From the NCBI GenBank assembly GCA_030374805.1, contig JARGSG010000108.1:1-64000 (forward strand): DNA of 64,000 nucleotides. The letters run 5' to 3'. This stretch comes from Gracilaria gracilis (lineage: Eukaryota > Rhodophyta > Florideophyceae > Gracilariales > Gracilariaceae). Shown piece after piece: positions 27,101 through 42,100 of the stretch (within the stretch, counting starts at the first letter, position 1; the number at the start of each line of letters is the position of its first letter). The notes below the pieces were generated by a model. That model was not told the DNA's origin and searched no databases. It saw nothing but the letters and a program-made list of their open reading frames with translations. The position numbers and the translations under genes were made by a program.

Positions 27101-30100
27101 AAAAAGAAGTGAGTCTGGGGATTGTCCGTGGCGCTGGTAGTGGCCCATGATATGGGTTGAGGTTAATGCGGCTCATTGATAGTGGGTGGAAGGCAAGATT
27201 TGTAGTTCGGACGCGGAAAGTGGAGGAAGTAGTTGCACACATGAGGTTTGAGGAGCGGACAAAGGACTGAGTGCGGCGGGCATCCTTGGTATTTGTGGTG
27301 GTCTACGATAAATGTGGAAGCTGATGAGGCCCAATGGCAGTGAAACGGGAGGAGCGAATGGAGGTGGGATGTAGAAGGCCATTAAGGAGGAAGCGTTCGC
27401 GTATCCTGGGTGCTGCTGTGGTTCGTGGATGTGAGTGGGTGTGAATGAGGTGCATCAGGAGCGAGACGAAAGATCGCGATGTAAGTGGGATGGGTAAAGT
27501 GGAAGGAGTCGTGGCACGTACCACGCGTCACAGAGAGCCAAAGGAATGAGTGCAGTGGTTCTCTTTGAGGTGTTGGTGTTGTACGAAGTTAGTGGAGGTC
27601 AATGCGGCTCACTGCGAGGGGAACGGAAGCCAGACATGAAGGCCGGATGCAGAAACATACGACGTTGGAAGAGGACTTTCAGAAAGTACTTGTTGAACAG
27701 GACTGAGGTGGGTGGGCAACATGGGTGTTGCTGGTGGTGTGCGATGTATGTGAGCACGAATGATGAGGATGGGCGATAAAACGGAAGCGCCCAGACGTGG
27801 ATGGGTCGTGGAAGGTAGAAGAAGTGCTGGCACTTACTGCGCTGCAGTTTAGCAAAAAGAAGTGAGTCTGGGGATTGTCCGTGGCGCTGGTAGTGGCCCA
27901 TGATATGAGTTGAGGTTAATGCGGCTCATTGATAGTGGGTGGAAGGCAAGATTTGTAGTTCGGACGCGGAAAGTGGAGGAAGTAGTTGCACACATGAGGT
28001 TTGAGGAGCGGACAAAGGACTGAGTGCGGCGGGCATCCTTGGTATTTGTGGTGGTCTACGATAAATGTGGAAGCTGATGAGGCCCAATGGCAGTGAAACG
28101 GGAGGAGCGAATGGAGGTGGGATGTAGAAGGCCATTAAGGAGGAAGCGTTCGCGTATCCTGGGTGCTGCTGTGGTTCGTGGATGTGAGTGGGTGTGAATG
28201 AGGTGCATCAGGAGCGAGACGAAAGATCGCGATGTAAGTGGGATGGGTAAAGTGGAAGGAGTCGTGGCACGTACCACGCGTCACAGAGAGCCAAAGGAAT
28301 GAGTGCAGTGGTTCTCTTTGAGGTGTTGGTGTTGTACGAAGTTAGTGGAGGTCAATGCGGCTCACTGCGAGGGGAACGGAAGCCAGACATGAAGGCCGGA
28401 TGCAGAAACATACGACGTTGGAAGAGGACTTTCAGAAAGTACTTGTTGAACAGGACTGAGGTGGGTGGGCAACATGGGTGTTGCTGGTGGTGTGCGATGT
28501 ATGTGAGCACGAATGATGAGGATGGGCGATAAAACGGAAGCGCCCAGACGTGGATGGGTCGTGGAAGGTAGAAGAAGTGCTGGCACTTACTGCGCTGCAG
28601 TTTAGCAAAAAGAAGTGAGTCTGGGGATTGTCCGTGGCGCTGGTAGTGGCCCATGATATGGGTTGAGGTTAATGCGGCTCATTGATAGTGGGTGGAAGGC
28701 AAGATTTGTAGTTCGGACGCGGAAAGTGGAGGAAGTAGTTGCACACATGAGGTTTGAGGAGCGGACAAAGGACTGAGTGCGGCGGGCATCCTTGGTATTT
28801 GTGGTGGTCTACGATAAATGTGGAAGCTGATGAGGCCCAATGGCAGTGAAACGGGAGGAGCGAATGGAGGTGGGATGTAGAAGGCCATTAAGGAGGAAGC
28901 GTTCGCGTATCCTGGGTGCTGCTGTGGTTCGTGGATGTGAGTGGGTGTGAATGAGGTGCATCAGGAGCGAGACGAAAGATCGCGATGTAAGTGGGATGGG
29001 TAAAGTGGAAGGAGTCGTGGCACGTACCACGCGTCACAGAGAGCCAAAGGAATGAGTGCAGTGGTTCTCTTTGAGGTGTTGGTGTTGTACGAAGTTAGTG
29101 GAGGTCAATGCGGCTCACTGCGAGGGGAACGGAAGCCAGACATGAAGGCCGGATGCAGAAACATACGACGTTGGAAGAGGACTTTCAGAAAGTACTTGTT
29201 GAACAGGACTGAGGTGGGTGGGCAACATGGGTGTTGCTGGTGGTGTGCGATGTATGTGAGCACGAATGATGAGGATGGGCGATAAAACGGAAGCGCCCAG
29301 ACGTGGATGGGTCGTGGAAGGTAGAAGAAGTGCTGGCACTTACTGCGCTGCAGTTTAGCAAAAAGAAGTGAGTCTGGGGATTGTCCGTGGCGCTGGTAGT
29401 GGCCCATGATATGAGTTGAGGTTAATGCGGCTCATTGATAGTGGGTGGAAGGCAAGATTTGTAGTTCGGACGCGGAAAGTGGAGGAAGTAGTTGCACACA
29501 TGAGGTTTGAGGAGCGGACAAAGGACTGAGTGCGGCGGGCATCCTTGGTATTTGTGGTGGTCTACGATAAATGTGGAAGCTGATGAGGCCCAATGGCAGT
29601 GAAACGGGAGGAGCGAATGGAGGTGGGATGTAGAAGGCCATTAAGGAGGAAGCGTTCGCGTATCCTGGGTGCTGCTGTGGTTCGTGGATGTGAGTGGGTG
29701 TGAATGAGGTGCATCAGGAGCGAGACGAAAGATCGCGATGTAAGTGGGATGGGTAAAGTGGAAGGAGTCGTGGCACGTACCACGCGTCACAGAGAGCCAA
29801 AGGAATGAGTGCAGTGGTTCTCTTTGAGGTGTTGGTGTTGTACGAAGTTAGTGGAGGTCAATGCGGCTCACTGCGAGGGGAACGGAAGCCAGACATGAAG
29901 GTCGGATGCAGAAACATACGACGTTGGAAGAGGACTTTCAGAAAGTACTTGTTGAACAGGACTGAGGTGGGTGGGCAACATGGGTGTTGCTGGTGGTGTG
30001 CGATGTATGTGAGCACGAATGATGAGGATGGGCGATAAAACGGAAGCGCCCAGACGTGGATGGGTCGTGGAAGGTAGAAGAAGTGCTGGCACTTACTGCG

Positions 30101-33100
30101 CTGCAGTTTAGCAAAAAGAAGTGAGTCTGGGGATTGTCCGTGGCGCTGGTAGTGGCCCATGATATGGGTTGAGGTTAATGCAGCTCATTGATAGTGGGTG
30201 GAAGGCAAGATTTGTAGTTCGGACGCGGAAAGTGGAGGAAGTAGTTGCACACATGAGGTTTGAGGAGCGGACAAAGGACTGAGTGCGGCGGGCATCCTTG
30301 GTATTTGTGGTGGTCTACGATAAATGTGGAAGCTGATGAGGCCCAATGGCAGTGAAACGGGAGGAGCGAATGGAGGTGGGATGTAGAAGGCCATTAAGGA
30401 GGAAGCGTTCGCGTATCCTGGGTGCTGCTGTGGTTCGTGGATGTGAGTGGGTGTGAATGAGGTGCATCAGGAGCGAGACGAAAGATCGCGATGTAAGTGG
30501 GATGGGTAAAGTGGAAGGAGTCGTGGCACGTACCACGCGTCACAGAGAGCCAAAGGAATGAGTGCAGTGGTTCTCTTTGAGGTGTTGGTGTTGTACGAAG
30601 TTAGTGGAGGTCAATGCGGCTCACTGCGAGGGGAACGGAAGCCAGACATGAAGGCCGGATGCAGAAACATACGACGTTGGAAGAGGACTTTCAGAAAGTA
30701 CTTGTTGAACAGGACTGAGGTGGGTGGGCAACATGGGTGTTGCTGGTGGTGTGCGATGTATGTGAGCACGAATGATGAGGATGGGCGATAAAACGGAAGC
30801 GCCCAGACGTGGATGGGTCGTGGAAGGTAGAAGAAGTGCTGGCACTTACTGCGCTGCAGTTTAGCAAAAAGAAGTGAGTCTGGGGATTGTCCGTGGCGCT
30901 GGTAGTGGCCCATGATATGAGTTGAGGTTAATGCGGCTCATTGATAGTGGGTGGAAGGCAAGATTTGTAGTTCGGACGCGGAAAGTGGAGGAAGTAGTTG
31001 CACACATGAGGTTTGAGGAGCGGACAAAGGACTGAGTGCGGCGGGCATCCTTGGTATTTGTGGTGGTCTACGATAAATGTGGAAGCTGATGAGGCCCAAT
31101 GGCAGTGAAACGGGAGGAGCGAATGGAGGTGGGATGTAGAAGGCCATTAAGGAGGAAGCGTTCGCGTATCCTGGGTGCTGCTGTGGTTCGTGGATGTGAG
31201 TGGGTGTGAATGAGGTGCATCAGGAGCGAGACGAAAGATCGCGATGTAAGTGGGATGGGTAAAGTGGAAGGAGTCGTGGCACGTACCACGCGTCACAGAG
31301 AGCCAAAGGAATGAGTGCAGTGGTTCTCTTTGAGGTGTTGGTGTTGTACGAAGTTAGTGGAGGTCAATGCGGCTCACTGCGAGGGGAACGGAAGCCAGAC
31401 ATGAAGGCCGGATGCAGAAACATACGACGTTGGAAGAGGACTTTCAGAAAGTACTTGTTGAACAGGACTGAGGTGGGTGGGCAACATGGGTGTTGCTGGT
31501 GGTGTGCGATGTATGTGAGCACGAATGATGAGGATGGGCGATAAAACGGAAGCGCCCAGACGTGGATGGGTCGTGGAAGGTAGAAGAAGTGCTGGCACTT
31601 ACTGCGCTGCAGTTTAGCAAAAAGAAGTGAGTCTGGGGATTGTCCGTGGCGCTGGTAGTGGCCCATGATATGAGTTGAGGTTAATGCGGCTCATTGATAG
31701 TGGGTGGAAGGCAAGATTTGTAGTTCGGACGCGGAAAGTGGAGGAAGTAGTTGCACACATGAGGTTTGAGGAGCGGACAAAGGACTGAGTGCGGCGGGCA
31801 TCCTTGGTATTTGTGGTGGTCTACGATAAATGTGGAAGCTGATGAGGCCCAATGGCAGTGAAACGGGAGGAGCGAATGGAGGTGGGATGTAGAAGGCCAT
31901 TAAGGAGGAAGCGTTCGCGTATCCTGGGTGCTGCTGTGGTTCGTGGATGTGAGTGGGTGTGAATGAGGTGCATCAGGAGCGAGACGAAAGATCGCGATGT
32001 AAGTGGGATGGGTAAAGTGGAAGGAGTCGTGGCACGTACCACGCGTCACAGAGAGCCAAAGGAATGAGTGCAGTGGTTCTCTTTGAGGTGTTGGTGTTGT
32101 ACGAAGTTAGTGGAGGTCAATGCGGCTCACTGCGAGGGGAACGGAAGCCAGACATGAAGGTCGGATGCAGAAACATACGACGTTGGAAGAGGACTTTCAG
32201 AAAGTACTTGTTGAACAGGACTGAGGTGGGTGGGCAACATGGGTGTTGCTGGTGGTGTGCGATGTATGTGAGCACGAATGATGAGGATGGGCGATAAAAC
32301 GGAAGCGCCCAGACGTGGATGGGTCGTGGAAGGTAGAAGAAGTGCTGGCACTTACTGCGCTGCAGTTTAGCAAAAAGAAGTGAGTCTGGGGATTGTCCGT
32401 GGCGCTGGTAGTGGCCCATGATATGGGTTGAGGTTAATGCGGCTCATTGATAGTGGGTGGAAGGCAAGATTTGTAGTTCGGACGCGGAAAGTGGAGGAAG
32501 TAGTTGCACACATGAGGTTTGAGGAGCGGACAAAGGACTGAGTGCGGCGGGCATCCTTGGTATTTGTGGTGGTCTACGATAAATGTGGAAGCTGATGAGG
32601 CCCAATGGCAGTGAAACGGGAGGAGCGAATGGAGGTGGGATGTAGAAGGCCATTAAGGAGGAAGCGTTCGCGTATCCTGGGTGCTGCTGTGGTTCGTGGA
32701 TGTGAGTGGGTGTGAATGAGGTGCATCAGGAGCGAGACGAAAGATCGCGATGTAAGTGGGATGGGTAAAGTGGAAGGAGTCGTGGCACGTACCACGCGTC
32801 ACAGAGAGCCAAAGGAATGAGTGCAGTGGTTCTCTTTGAGGTGTTGGTGTTGTACGAAGTTAGTGGAGGTCAATGCGGCTCACTGCGAGGGGAACGGAAG
32901 CCAGACATGAAGGCCGGATGCAGAAACATACGACGTTGGAAGAGGACTTTCAGAAAGTACTTGTTGAACAGGACTGAGGTGGGTGGGCAACATGGGTGTT
33001 GCTGGTGGTGTGCGATGTATGTGAGCACGAATGATGAGGATGGGCGATAAAACGGAAGCGCCCAGACGTGGATGGGTCGTGGAAGGTAGAAGAAGTGCTG

Positions 33101-36100
33101 GCACTTACTGCGCTGCAGTTTAGCAAAAAGAAGTGAGTCTGGGGATTGTCCGTGGCGCTGGTAGTGGCCCATGATATGAGTTGAGGTTAATGCGGCTCAT
33201 TGATAGTGGGTGGAAGGCAAGATTTGTAGTTCGGACGCGGAAAGTGGAGGAAGTAGTTGCACACATGAGGTTTGAGGAGCGGACAAAGGACTGAGTGCGG
33301 CGGGCATCCTTGGTATTTGTGGTGGTCTACGATAAATGTGGAAGCTGATGAGGCCCAATGGCAGTGAAACGGGAGGAGCGAATGGAGGTGGGATGTAGAA
33401 GGCCATTAAGGAGGAAGCGTTCGCGTATCCTGGGTGCTGCTGTGGTTCGTGGATGTGAGTGGGTGTGAATGAGGTGCATCAGGAGCGAGACGAAAGATCG
33501 CGATGTAAGTGGGATGGGTAAAGTGGAAGGAGTCGTGGCACGTACCACGCGTCACAGAGAGCCAAAGGAATGAGTGCAGTGGTTCTCTTTGAGGTGTTGG
33601 TGTTGTACGAAGTTAGTGGAGGTCAATGCGGCTCACTGCGAGGGGAACGGAAGCCAGACATGAAGGCCGGATGCAGAAACATACGACGTTGGAAGAGGAC
33701 TTTCAGAAAGTACTTGTTGAACAGGACTGAGGTGGGTGGGCAACATGGGTGTTGCTGGTGGTGTGCGATGTATGTGAGCACGAATGATGAGGATGGGCGA
33801 TAAAACGGAAGCGCCCAGACGTGGATGGGTCGTGGAAGGTAGAAGAAGTGCTGGCACTTACTGCGCTGCAGTTTAGCAAAAAGAAGTGAGTCTGGGGATT
33901 GTCCGTGGCGCTGGTAGTGGCCCATGATATGAGTTGAGGTTAATGCGGCTCATTGATAGTGGGTGGAAGGCAAGATTTGTAGTTCGGACGCGGAAAGTGG
34001 AGGAAGTAGTTGCACACATGAGGTTTGAGGAGCGGACAAAGGACTGAGTGCGGCGGGCATCCTTGGTATTTGTGGTGGTCTACGATAAATGTGGAAGCTG
34101 ATGAGGCCCAATGGCAGTGAAACGGGAGGAGCGAATGGAGGTGGGATGTAGAAGGCCATTAAGGAGGAAGCGTTCGCGTATCCTGGGTGCTGCTGTGGTT
34201 CGTGGATGTGAGTGGGTGTGAATGAGGTGCATCAGGAGCGAGACGAAAGATCGCGATGTAAGTGGGATGGGTAAAGTGGAAGGAGTCGTGGCACGTACCA
34301 CGCGTCACAGAGAGCCAAAGGAATGAGTGCAGTGGTTCTCTTTGAGGTGTTGGTGTTGTACGAAGTTAGTGGAGGTCAATGCGGCTCACTGCGAGGGGAA
34401 CGGAAGCCAGACATGAAGGCCGGATGCAGAAACATACGACGTTGGAAGAGGACTTTCAGAAAGTACTTGTTGAACAGGACTGAGGTGGGTGGGCAACATG
34501 GGTGTTGCTGGTGGTGTGCGATGTATGTGAGCACGAATGATGAGGATGGGCGATAAAACGGAAGCGCCCAGACGTGGATGGGTCGTGGAAGGTAGAAGAA
34601 GTGCTGGCACTTACTGCGCTGCAGTTTAGCAAAAAGAAGTGAGTCTGGGGATTGTCCGTGGCGCTGGTAGTGGCCCATGATATGAGTTGAGGTTAATGCG
34701 GCTCATTGATAGTGGGTGGAAGGCAAGATTTGTAGTTCGGACGCGGAAAGTGGAGGAAGTAGTTGCACACATGAGGTTTGAGGAGCGGACAAAGGACTGA
34801 GTGCGGCGGGCATCCTTGGTATTTGTGGTGGTCTACGATAAATGTGGAAGCTGATGAGGCCCAATGGCAGTGAAACGGGAGGAGCGAATGGAGGTGGGAT
34901 GTAGAAGGCCATTAAGGAGGAAGCGTTCGCGTATCCTGGGTGCTGCTGTGGTTCGTGGATGTGAGTGGGTGTGAATGAGGTGCATCAGGAGCGAGACGAA
35001 AGATCGCGATGTAAGTGGGATGGGTAAAGTGGAAGGAGTCGTGGCACGTACCACGCGTCACAGAGAGCCAAAGGAATGAGTGCAGTGGTTCTCTTTGAGG
35101 TGTTGGTGTTGTACGAAGTTAGTGGAGGTCAATGCGGCTCACTGCGAGGGGAACGGAAGCCAGACATGAAGGCCGGATGCAGAAACATACGACGTTGGAA
35201 GAGGACTTTCAGAAAGTACTTGTTGAACAGGACTGAGGTGGGTGGGCAACATGGGTGTTGCTGGTGGTGTGCGATGTATGTGAGCACGAATGATGAGGAT
35301 GGGCGATAAAACGGAAGCGCCCAGACGTGGATGGGTCGTGGAAGGTAGAAGAAGTGCTGGCACTTACTGCGCTGCAGTTTAGCAAAAAGAAGTGAGTCTG
35401 GGGATTGTCCGTGGCGCTGGTAGTGGCCCATGATATGAGTTGAGGTTAATGCGGCTCATTGATAGTGGGTGGAAGGCAAGATTTGTAGTTCGGACGCGGA
35501 AAGTGGAGGAAGTAGTTGCACACATGAGGTTTGAGGAGCGGACAAAGGACTGAGTGCGGCGGGCATCCTTGGTATTTGTGGTGGTCTACGATAAATGTGG
35601 AAGCTGATGAGGCCCAATGGCAGTGAAACGGGAGGAGCGAATGGAGGTGGGATGTAGAAGGCCATTAAGGAGGAAGCGTTCGCGTATCCTGGGTGCTGCT
35701 GTGGTTCGTGGATGTGAGTGGGTGTGAATGAGGTGCATCAGGAGCGAGACGAAAGATCGCGATGTAAGTGGGATGGGTAAAGTGGAAGGAGTCGTGGCAC
35801 GTACCACGCGTCACAGAGAGCCAAAGGAATGAGTGCAGTGGTTCTCTTTGAGGTGTTGGTGTTGTACGAAGTTAGTGGAGGTCAATGCGGCTCACTGCGA
35901 GGGGAACGGAAGCCAGACATGAAGGCCGGATGCAGAAACATACGACGTTGGAAGAGGACTTTCAGAAAGTACTTGTTGAACAGGACTGAGGTGGGTGGGC
36001 AACATGGGTGTTGCTGGTGGTGTGCGATGTATGTGAGCACGAATGATGAGGATGGGCGATAAAACGGAAGCGCCCAGACGTGGATGGGTCGTGGAAGGTA

Positions 36101-39100
36101 GAAGAAGTGCTGGCACTTACTGCGCTGCAGTTTAGCAAAAAGAAGTGAGTCTGGGGATTGTCCGTGGCGCTGGTAGTGGCCCATGATATGAGTTGAGGTT
36201 AATGCGGCTCATTGATAGTGGGTGGAAGGCAAGATTTGTAGTTCGGACGCGGAAAGTGGAGGAAGTAGTTGCACACATGAGGTTTGAGGAGCGGACAAAG
36301 GACTGAGTGCGGCGGGCATCCTTGGTATTTGTGGTGGTCTACGATAAATGTGGAAGCTGATGAGGCCCAATGGCAGTGAAACGGGAGGAGCGAATGGAGG
36401 TGGGATGTAGAAGGCCATTAAGGAGGAAGCGTTCGCGTATCCTGGGTGCTGCTGTGGTTCGTGGATGTGAGTGGGTGTGAATGAGGTGCATCAGGAGCGA
36501 GACGAAAGATCGCGATGTAAGTGGGATGGGTAAAGTGGAAGGAGTCGTGGCACGTACCACGCGTCACAGAGAGCCAAAGGAATGAGTGCAGTGGTTCTCT
36601 TTGAGGTGTTGGTGTTGTACGAAGTTAGTGGAGGTCAATGCGGCTCACTGCGAGGGGAACGGAAGCCAGACATGAAGGCCGGATGCAGAAACATACGACG
36701 TTGGAAGAGGACTTTCAGAAAGTACTTGTTGAACAGGACTGAGGTGGGTGGGCAACATGGGTGTTGCTGGTGGTGTGCGATGTATGTGAGCACGAATGAT
36801 GAGGATGGGCGATAAAACGGAAGCGCCCAGACGTGGATGGGTCGTGGAAGGTAGAAGAAGTGCTGGCACTTACTGCGCTGCAGTTTAGCAAAAAGAAGTG
36901 AGTCTGGGGATTGTCCGTGGCGCTGGTAGTGGCCCATGATATGAGTTGAGGTTAATGCGGCTCATTGATAGTGGGTGGAAGGCAAGATTTGTAGTTCGGA
37001 CGCGGAAAGTGGAGGAAGTAGTTGCACACATGAGGTTTGAGGAGCGGACAAAGGACTGAGTGCGGCGGGCATCCTTGGTATTTGTGGTGGTCTACGATAA
37101 ATGTGGAAGCTGATGAGGCCCAATGGCAGTGAAACGGGAGGAGCGAATGGAGGTGGGATGTAGAAGGCCATTAAGGAGGAAGCGTTCGCGTATCCTGGGT
37201 GCTGCTGTGGTTCGTGGATGTGAGTGGGTGTGAATGAGGTGCATCAGGAGCGAGACGAAAGATCGCGATGTAAGTGGGATGGGTAAAGTGGAAGGAGTCG
37301 TGGCACGTACCACGCGTCACAGAGAGCCAAAGGAATGAGTGCAGTGGTTCTCTTTGAGGTGTTGGTGTTGTACGAAGTTAGTGGAGGTCAATGCGGCTCA
37401 CTGCGAGGGGAACGGAAGCCAGACATGAAGGCCGGATGCAGAAACATACGACGTTGGAAGAGGACTTTCAGAAAGTACTTGTTGAACAGGACTGAGGTGG
37501 GTGGGCAACATGGGTGTTGCTGGTGGTGTGCGATGTATGTGAGCACGAATGATGAGGATGGGCGATAAAACGGAAGCGCCCAGACGTGGATGGGTCGTGG
37601 AAGGTAGAAGAAGTGCTGGCACTTACTGCGCTGCAGTTTAGCAAAAAGAAGTGAGTCTGGGGATTGTCCGTGGCGCTGGTAGTGGCCCATGATATGAGTT
37701 GAGGTTAATGCGGCTCATTGATAGTGGGTGGAAGGCAAGATTTGTAGTTCGGACGCGGAAAGTGGAGGAAGTAGTTGCACACATGAGGTTTGAGGAGCGG
37801 ACAAAGGACTGAGTGCGGCGGGCATCCTTGGTATTTGTGGTGGTCTACGATAAATGTGGAAGCTGATGAGGCCCAATGGCAGTGAAACGGGAGGAGCGAA
37901 TGGAGGTGGGATGTAGAAGGCCATTAAGGAGGAAGCGTTCGCGTATCCTGGGTGCTGCTGTGGTTCGTGGATGTGAGTGGGTGTGAATGAGGTGCATCAG
38001 GAGCGAGACGAAAGATCGCGATGTAAGTGGGATGGGTAAAGTGGAAGGAGTCGTGGCACGTACCACGCGTCACAGAGAGCCAAAGGAATGAGTGCAGTGG
38101 TTCTCTTTGAGGTGTTGGTGTTGTACGAAGTTAGTGGAGGTCAATGCGGCTCACTGCGAGGGGAACGGAAGCCAGACATGAAGGCCGGATGCAGAAACAT
38201 ACGACGTTGGAAGAGGACTTTCAGAAAGTACTTGTTGAACAGGACTGAGGTGGGTGGGCAACATGGGTGTTGCTGGTGGTGTGCGATGTATGTGAGCACG
38301 AATGATGAGGATGGGCGATAAAACGGAAGCGCCCAGACGTGGATGGGTCGTGGAAGGTAGAAGAAGTGCTGGCACTTACTGCGCTGCAGTTTAGCAAAAA
38401 GAAGTGAGTCTGGGGATTGTCCGTGGCGCTGGTAGTGGCCCATGATATGAGTTGAGGTTAATGCGGCTCATTGATAGTGGGTGGAAGGCAAGATTTGTAG
38501 TTCGGACGCGGAAAGTGGAGGAAGTAGTTGCACACATGAGGTTTGAGGAGCGGACAAAGGACTGAGTGCGGCGGGCATCCTTGGTATTTGTGGTGGTCTA
38601 CGATAAATGTGGAAGCTGATGAGGCCCAATGGCAGTGAAACGGGAGGAGCGAATGGAGGTGGGATGTAGAAGGCCATTAAGGAGGAAGCGTTCGCGTATC
38701 CTGGGTGCTGCTGTGGTTCGTGGATGTGAGTGGGTGTGAATGAGGTGCATCAGGAGCGAGACGAAAGATCGCGATGTAAGTGGGATGGGTAAAGTGGAAG
38801 GAGTCGTGGCACGTACCACGCGTCACAGAGAGCCAAAGGAATGAGTGCAGTGGTTCTCTTTGAGGTGTTGGTGTTGTACGAAGTTAGTGGAGGTCAATGC
38901 GGCTCACTGCGAGGGGAACGGAAGCCAGACATGAAGGCCGGATGCAGAAACATACGACGTTGGAAGAGGACTTTCAGAAAGTACTTGTTGAACAGGACTG
39001 AGGTGGGTGGGCAACATGGGTGTTGCTGGTGGTGTGCGATGTATGTGAGCACGAATGATGAGGATGGGCGATAAAACGGAAGCGCCCAGACGTGGATGGG

Positions 39101-42100
39101 TCGTGGAAGGTAGAAGAAGTGCTGGCACTTACTGCGCTGCAGTTTAGCAAAAAGACGTGAGTGTGGGGATTGTCCGTGGCGCTGGTAGTGGCCCATGATA
39201 TGAGTTGAGGTTAATGCGGCTCATTGATAGTGGGTGGAAGGCAAGATTTGTAGTTCGGACGCGGAAAGTGGAGGAAGTAGTTGCACACATGAGGTTTGAG
39301 GAGCGGACAAAGGACTGAGTGCGGCGGGCATCCTTGGTATTTGTGGTGGTCTACGATAAATGTGGAAGCTGATGAGGCCCAATGGCAGTGAAACGGGAGG
39401 AGCGAATGGAGGTGGGATGTAGAAGGCCATTAAGGAGGAAGCGTCCGCGTATCCTGGGTGCTGCTGTGGTTCGTGGATGTGAGTGGGTGTGAATGAGGTG
39501 CATCAGGAGCGAGACGAAAGATCGCGATGTAAGTGGGATGGGTAAAGTGGAAGGAGTCGTGGCACGTACCACGCGTCACAGAGAGCCAAAGGAATGAGTG
39601 CAGTGGTTCTCTTTGAGGTGTTGGTGTTGTACGAAGTTAGTGGAGGTCAATGCGGCTCACTGCGAGGGGAACGGAAGCCAGACATGAAGGCCGGATGCAG
39701 AAACATACGACGTTGGAAGAGGACTTTCAGAAAGTACTTGTTGAACAGGACTGAGGTGGGTGGGCAACATGGGTGTTGCTGGTGGTGTGCGATGTATGTG
39801 AGCACGAATGATGAGGATGGGCGATAAAACGGAAGCGCCCAGACGTGGATGGGTCGTGGAAGGTAGAAGAAGTGCTGGCACTTACTGCGCTGCAGTTTAG
39901 CAAAAAGAAGTGAGTCTGGGGATTGTCCGTGGCGCTGGTAGTGGCCCATGATATGAGTTGAGGTTAATGCGGCTCATTGATAGTGGGTGGAAGGCAAGAT
40001 TTGTAGTTCGGACGCGGAAAGTGGAGGAAGTAGTTGCACACATGAGGTTTGAGGAGCGGACAAAGGACTGAGTGCGGCGGGCATCCTTGGTATTTGTGGT
40101 GGTCTACGATAAATGTGGAAGCTGATGAGGCCCAATGGCAGTGAAACGGGAGGAGCGAATGGAGGTGGGATGTAGAAGGCCATTAAGGAGGAAGCGTTCG
40201 CGTATCCTGGGTGCTGCTGTGGTTCGTGGATGTGAGTGGGTGTGAATGAGGTGCATCAGGAGCGAGACGAAAGATCGCGATGTAAGTGGGATGGGTAAAG
40301 TGGAAGGAGTCGTGGCACGTACCACGCGTCACAGAGAGCCAAAGGAATGAGTGCAGTGGTTCTCTTTGAGGTGTTGGTGTTGTACGAAGTTAGTGGAGGT
40401 CAATGCGGCTCACTGCGAGGGGAACGGAAGCCAGACATGAAGGCCGGATGCAGAAACATACGACGTTGGAAGAGGACTTTCAGAAAGTACTTGTTGAACA
40501 GGACTGAGGTGGGTGGGCAACATGGGTGTTGCTGGTGGTGTGCGATGTATGTGAGCACGAATGATGAGGATGGGCGATAAAACGGAAGCGCCCAGACGTG
40601 GATGGGTCGTGGAAGGTAGAAGAAGTGCTGGCACTTACTGCGCTGCAGTTTAGCAAAAAGACGTGAGTGTGGGGATTGTCCGTGGCGCTGGTAGTGGCCC
40701 ATGATATGAGTTGAGGTTAATGCGGCTCATTGATAGTGGGTGGAAGGCAAGATTTGTAGTTCGGACGCGGAAAGTGGAGGAAGTAGTTGCACACATGAGG
40801 TTTGAGGAGCGGACAAAGGACTGAGTGCGGCGGGCATCCTTGGTATTTGTGGTGGTCTACGATAAATGTGGAAGCTGATGAGGCCCAATGGCAGTGAAAC
40901 GGGAGGAGCGAATGGAGGTGGGATGTAGAAGGCCATTAAGGAGGAAGCGTTCGCGTATCCTGGGTGCTGCTGTGGTTCGTGGATGTGAGTGGGTGTGAAT
41001 GAGGTGCATCAGGAGCGAGACGAAAGATCGCGATGTAAGTGGGATGGGTAAAGTGGAAGGAGTCGTGGCACGTACCACGCGTCACAGAGAGCCAAAGGAA
41101 TGAGTGCAGTGGTTCTCTTTGAGGTGTTGGTGTTGTACGAAGTTAGTGGAGGTCAATGCGGCTCACTGCGAGGGGAACGGAAGCCAGACATGAAGGCCGG
41201 ATGCAGAAACATACGACGTTGGAAGAGGACTTTCAGAAAGTACTTGTTGAACAGGACTGAGGTGGGTGGGCAACATGGGTGTTGCTGGTGGTGTGCGATG
41301 TATGTGAGCACGAATGATGAGGATGGGCGATAAAACGGAAGCGCCCAGACGTGGATGGGTCGTGGAAGGTAGAAGAAGTGCTGGCACTTACTGCGCTGCA
41401 GTTTAGCAAAAAGACGTGAGTGTGGGGATTGTCCGTGGCGCTGGTAGTGGCCCATGATATGAGTTGAGGTTAATGCGGCTCATTGATAGTGGGTGGAAGG
41501 CAAGATTTGTAGTTCGGACGCGGAAAGTGGAGGAAGTAGTTGCACACATGAGGTTTGAGGAGCGGACAAAGGACTGAGTGCGGCGGGCATCCTTGGTATT
41601 TGTGGTGGTCTACGATAAATGTGGAAGCTGATGAGGCCCAATGGCAGTGAAACGGGAGGAGCGAATGGAGGTGGGATGTAGAAGGCCATTAAGGAGGAAG
41701 CGTTCGCGTATCCTGGGTGCTGCTGTGGTTCGTGGATGTGAGTGGGTGTGAATGAGGTGCATCAGGAGCGAGACGAAAGATCGCGATGTAAGTGGGATGG
41801 GTAAAGTGGAAGGAGTCGTGGCACGTACCACGCGTCACAGAGAGCCAAAGGAATGAGTGCAGTGGTTCTCTTTGAGGTGTTGGTGTTGTACGAAGTTAGT
41901 GGAGGTCAATGCGGCTCACTGCGAGGGGAACGGAAGCCAGACATGAAGGCCGGATGCAGAAACATACGACGTTGGAAGAGGACTTTCAGAAAGTACTTGT
42001 TGAACAGGACTGAGGTGGGTGGGCAACATGGGTGTTGCTGGTGGTGTGCGATGTATGTGAGCACGAATGATGAGGATGGGCGATAAAACGGAAGCGCCCA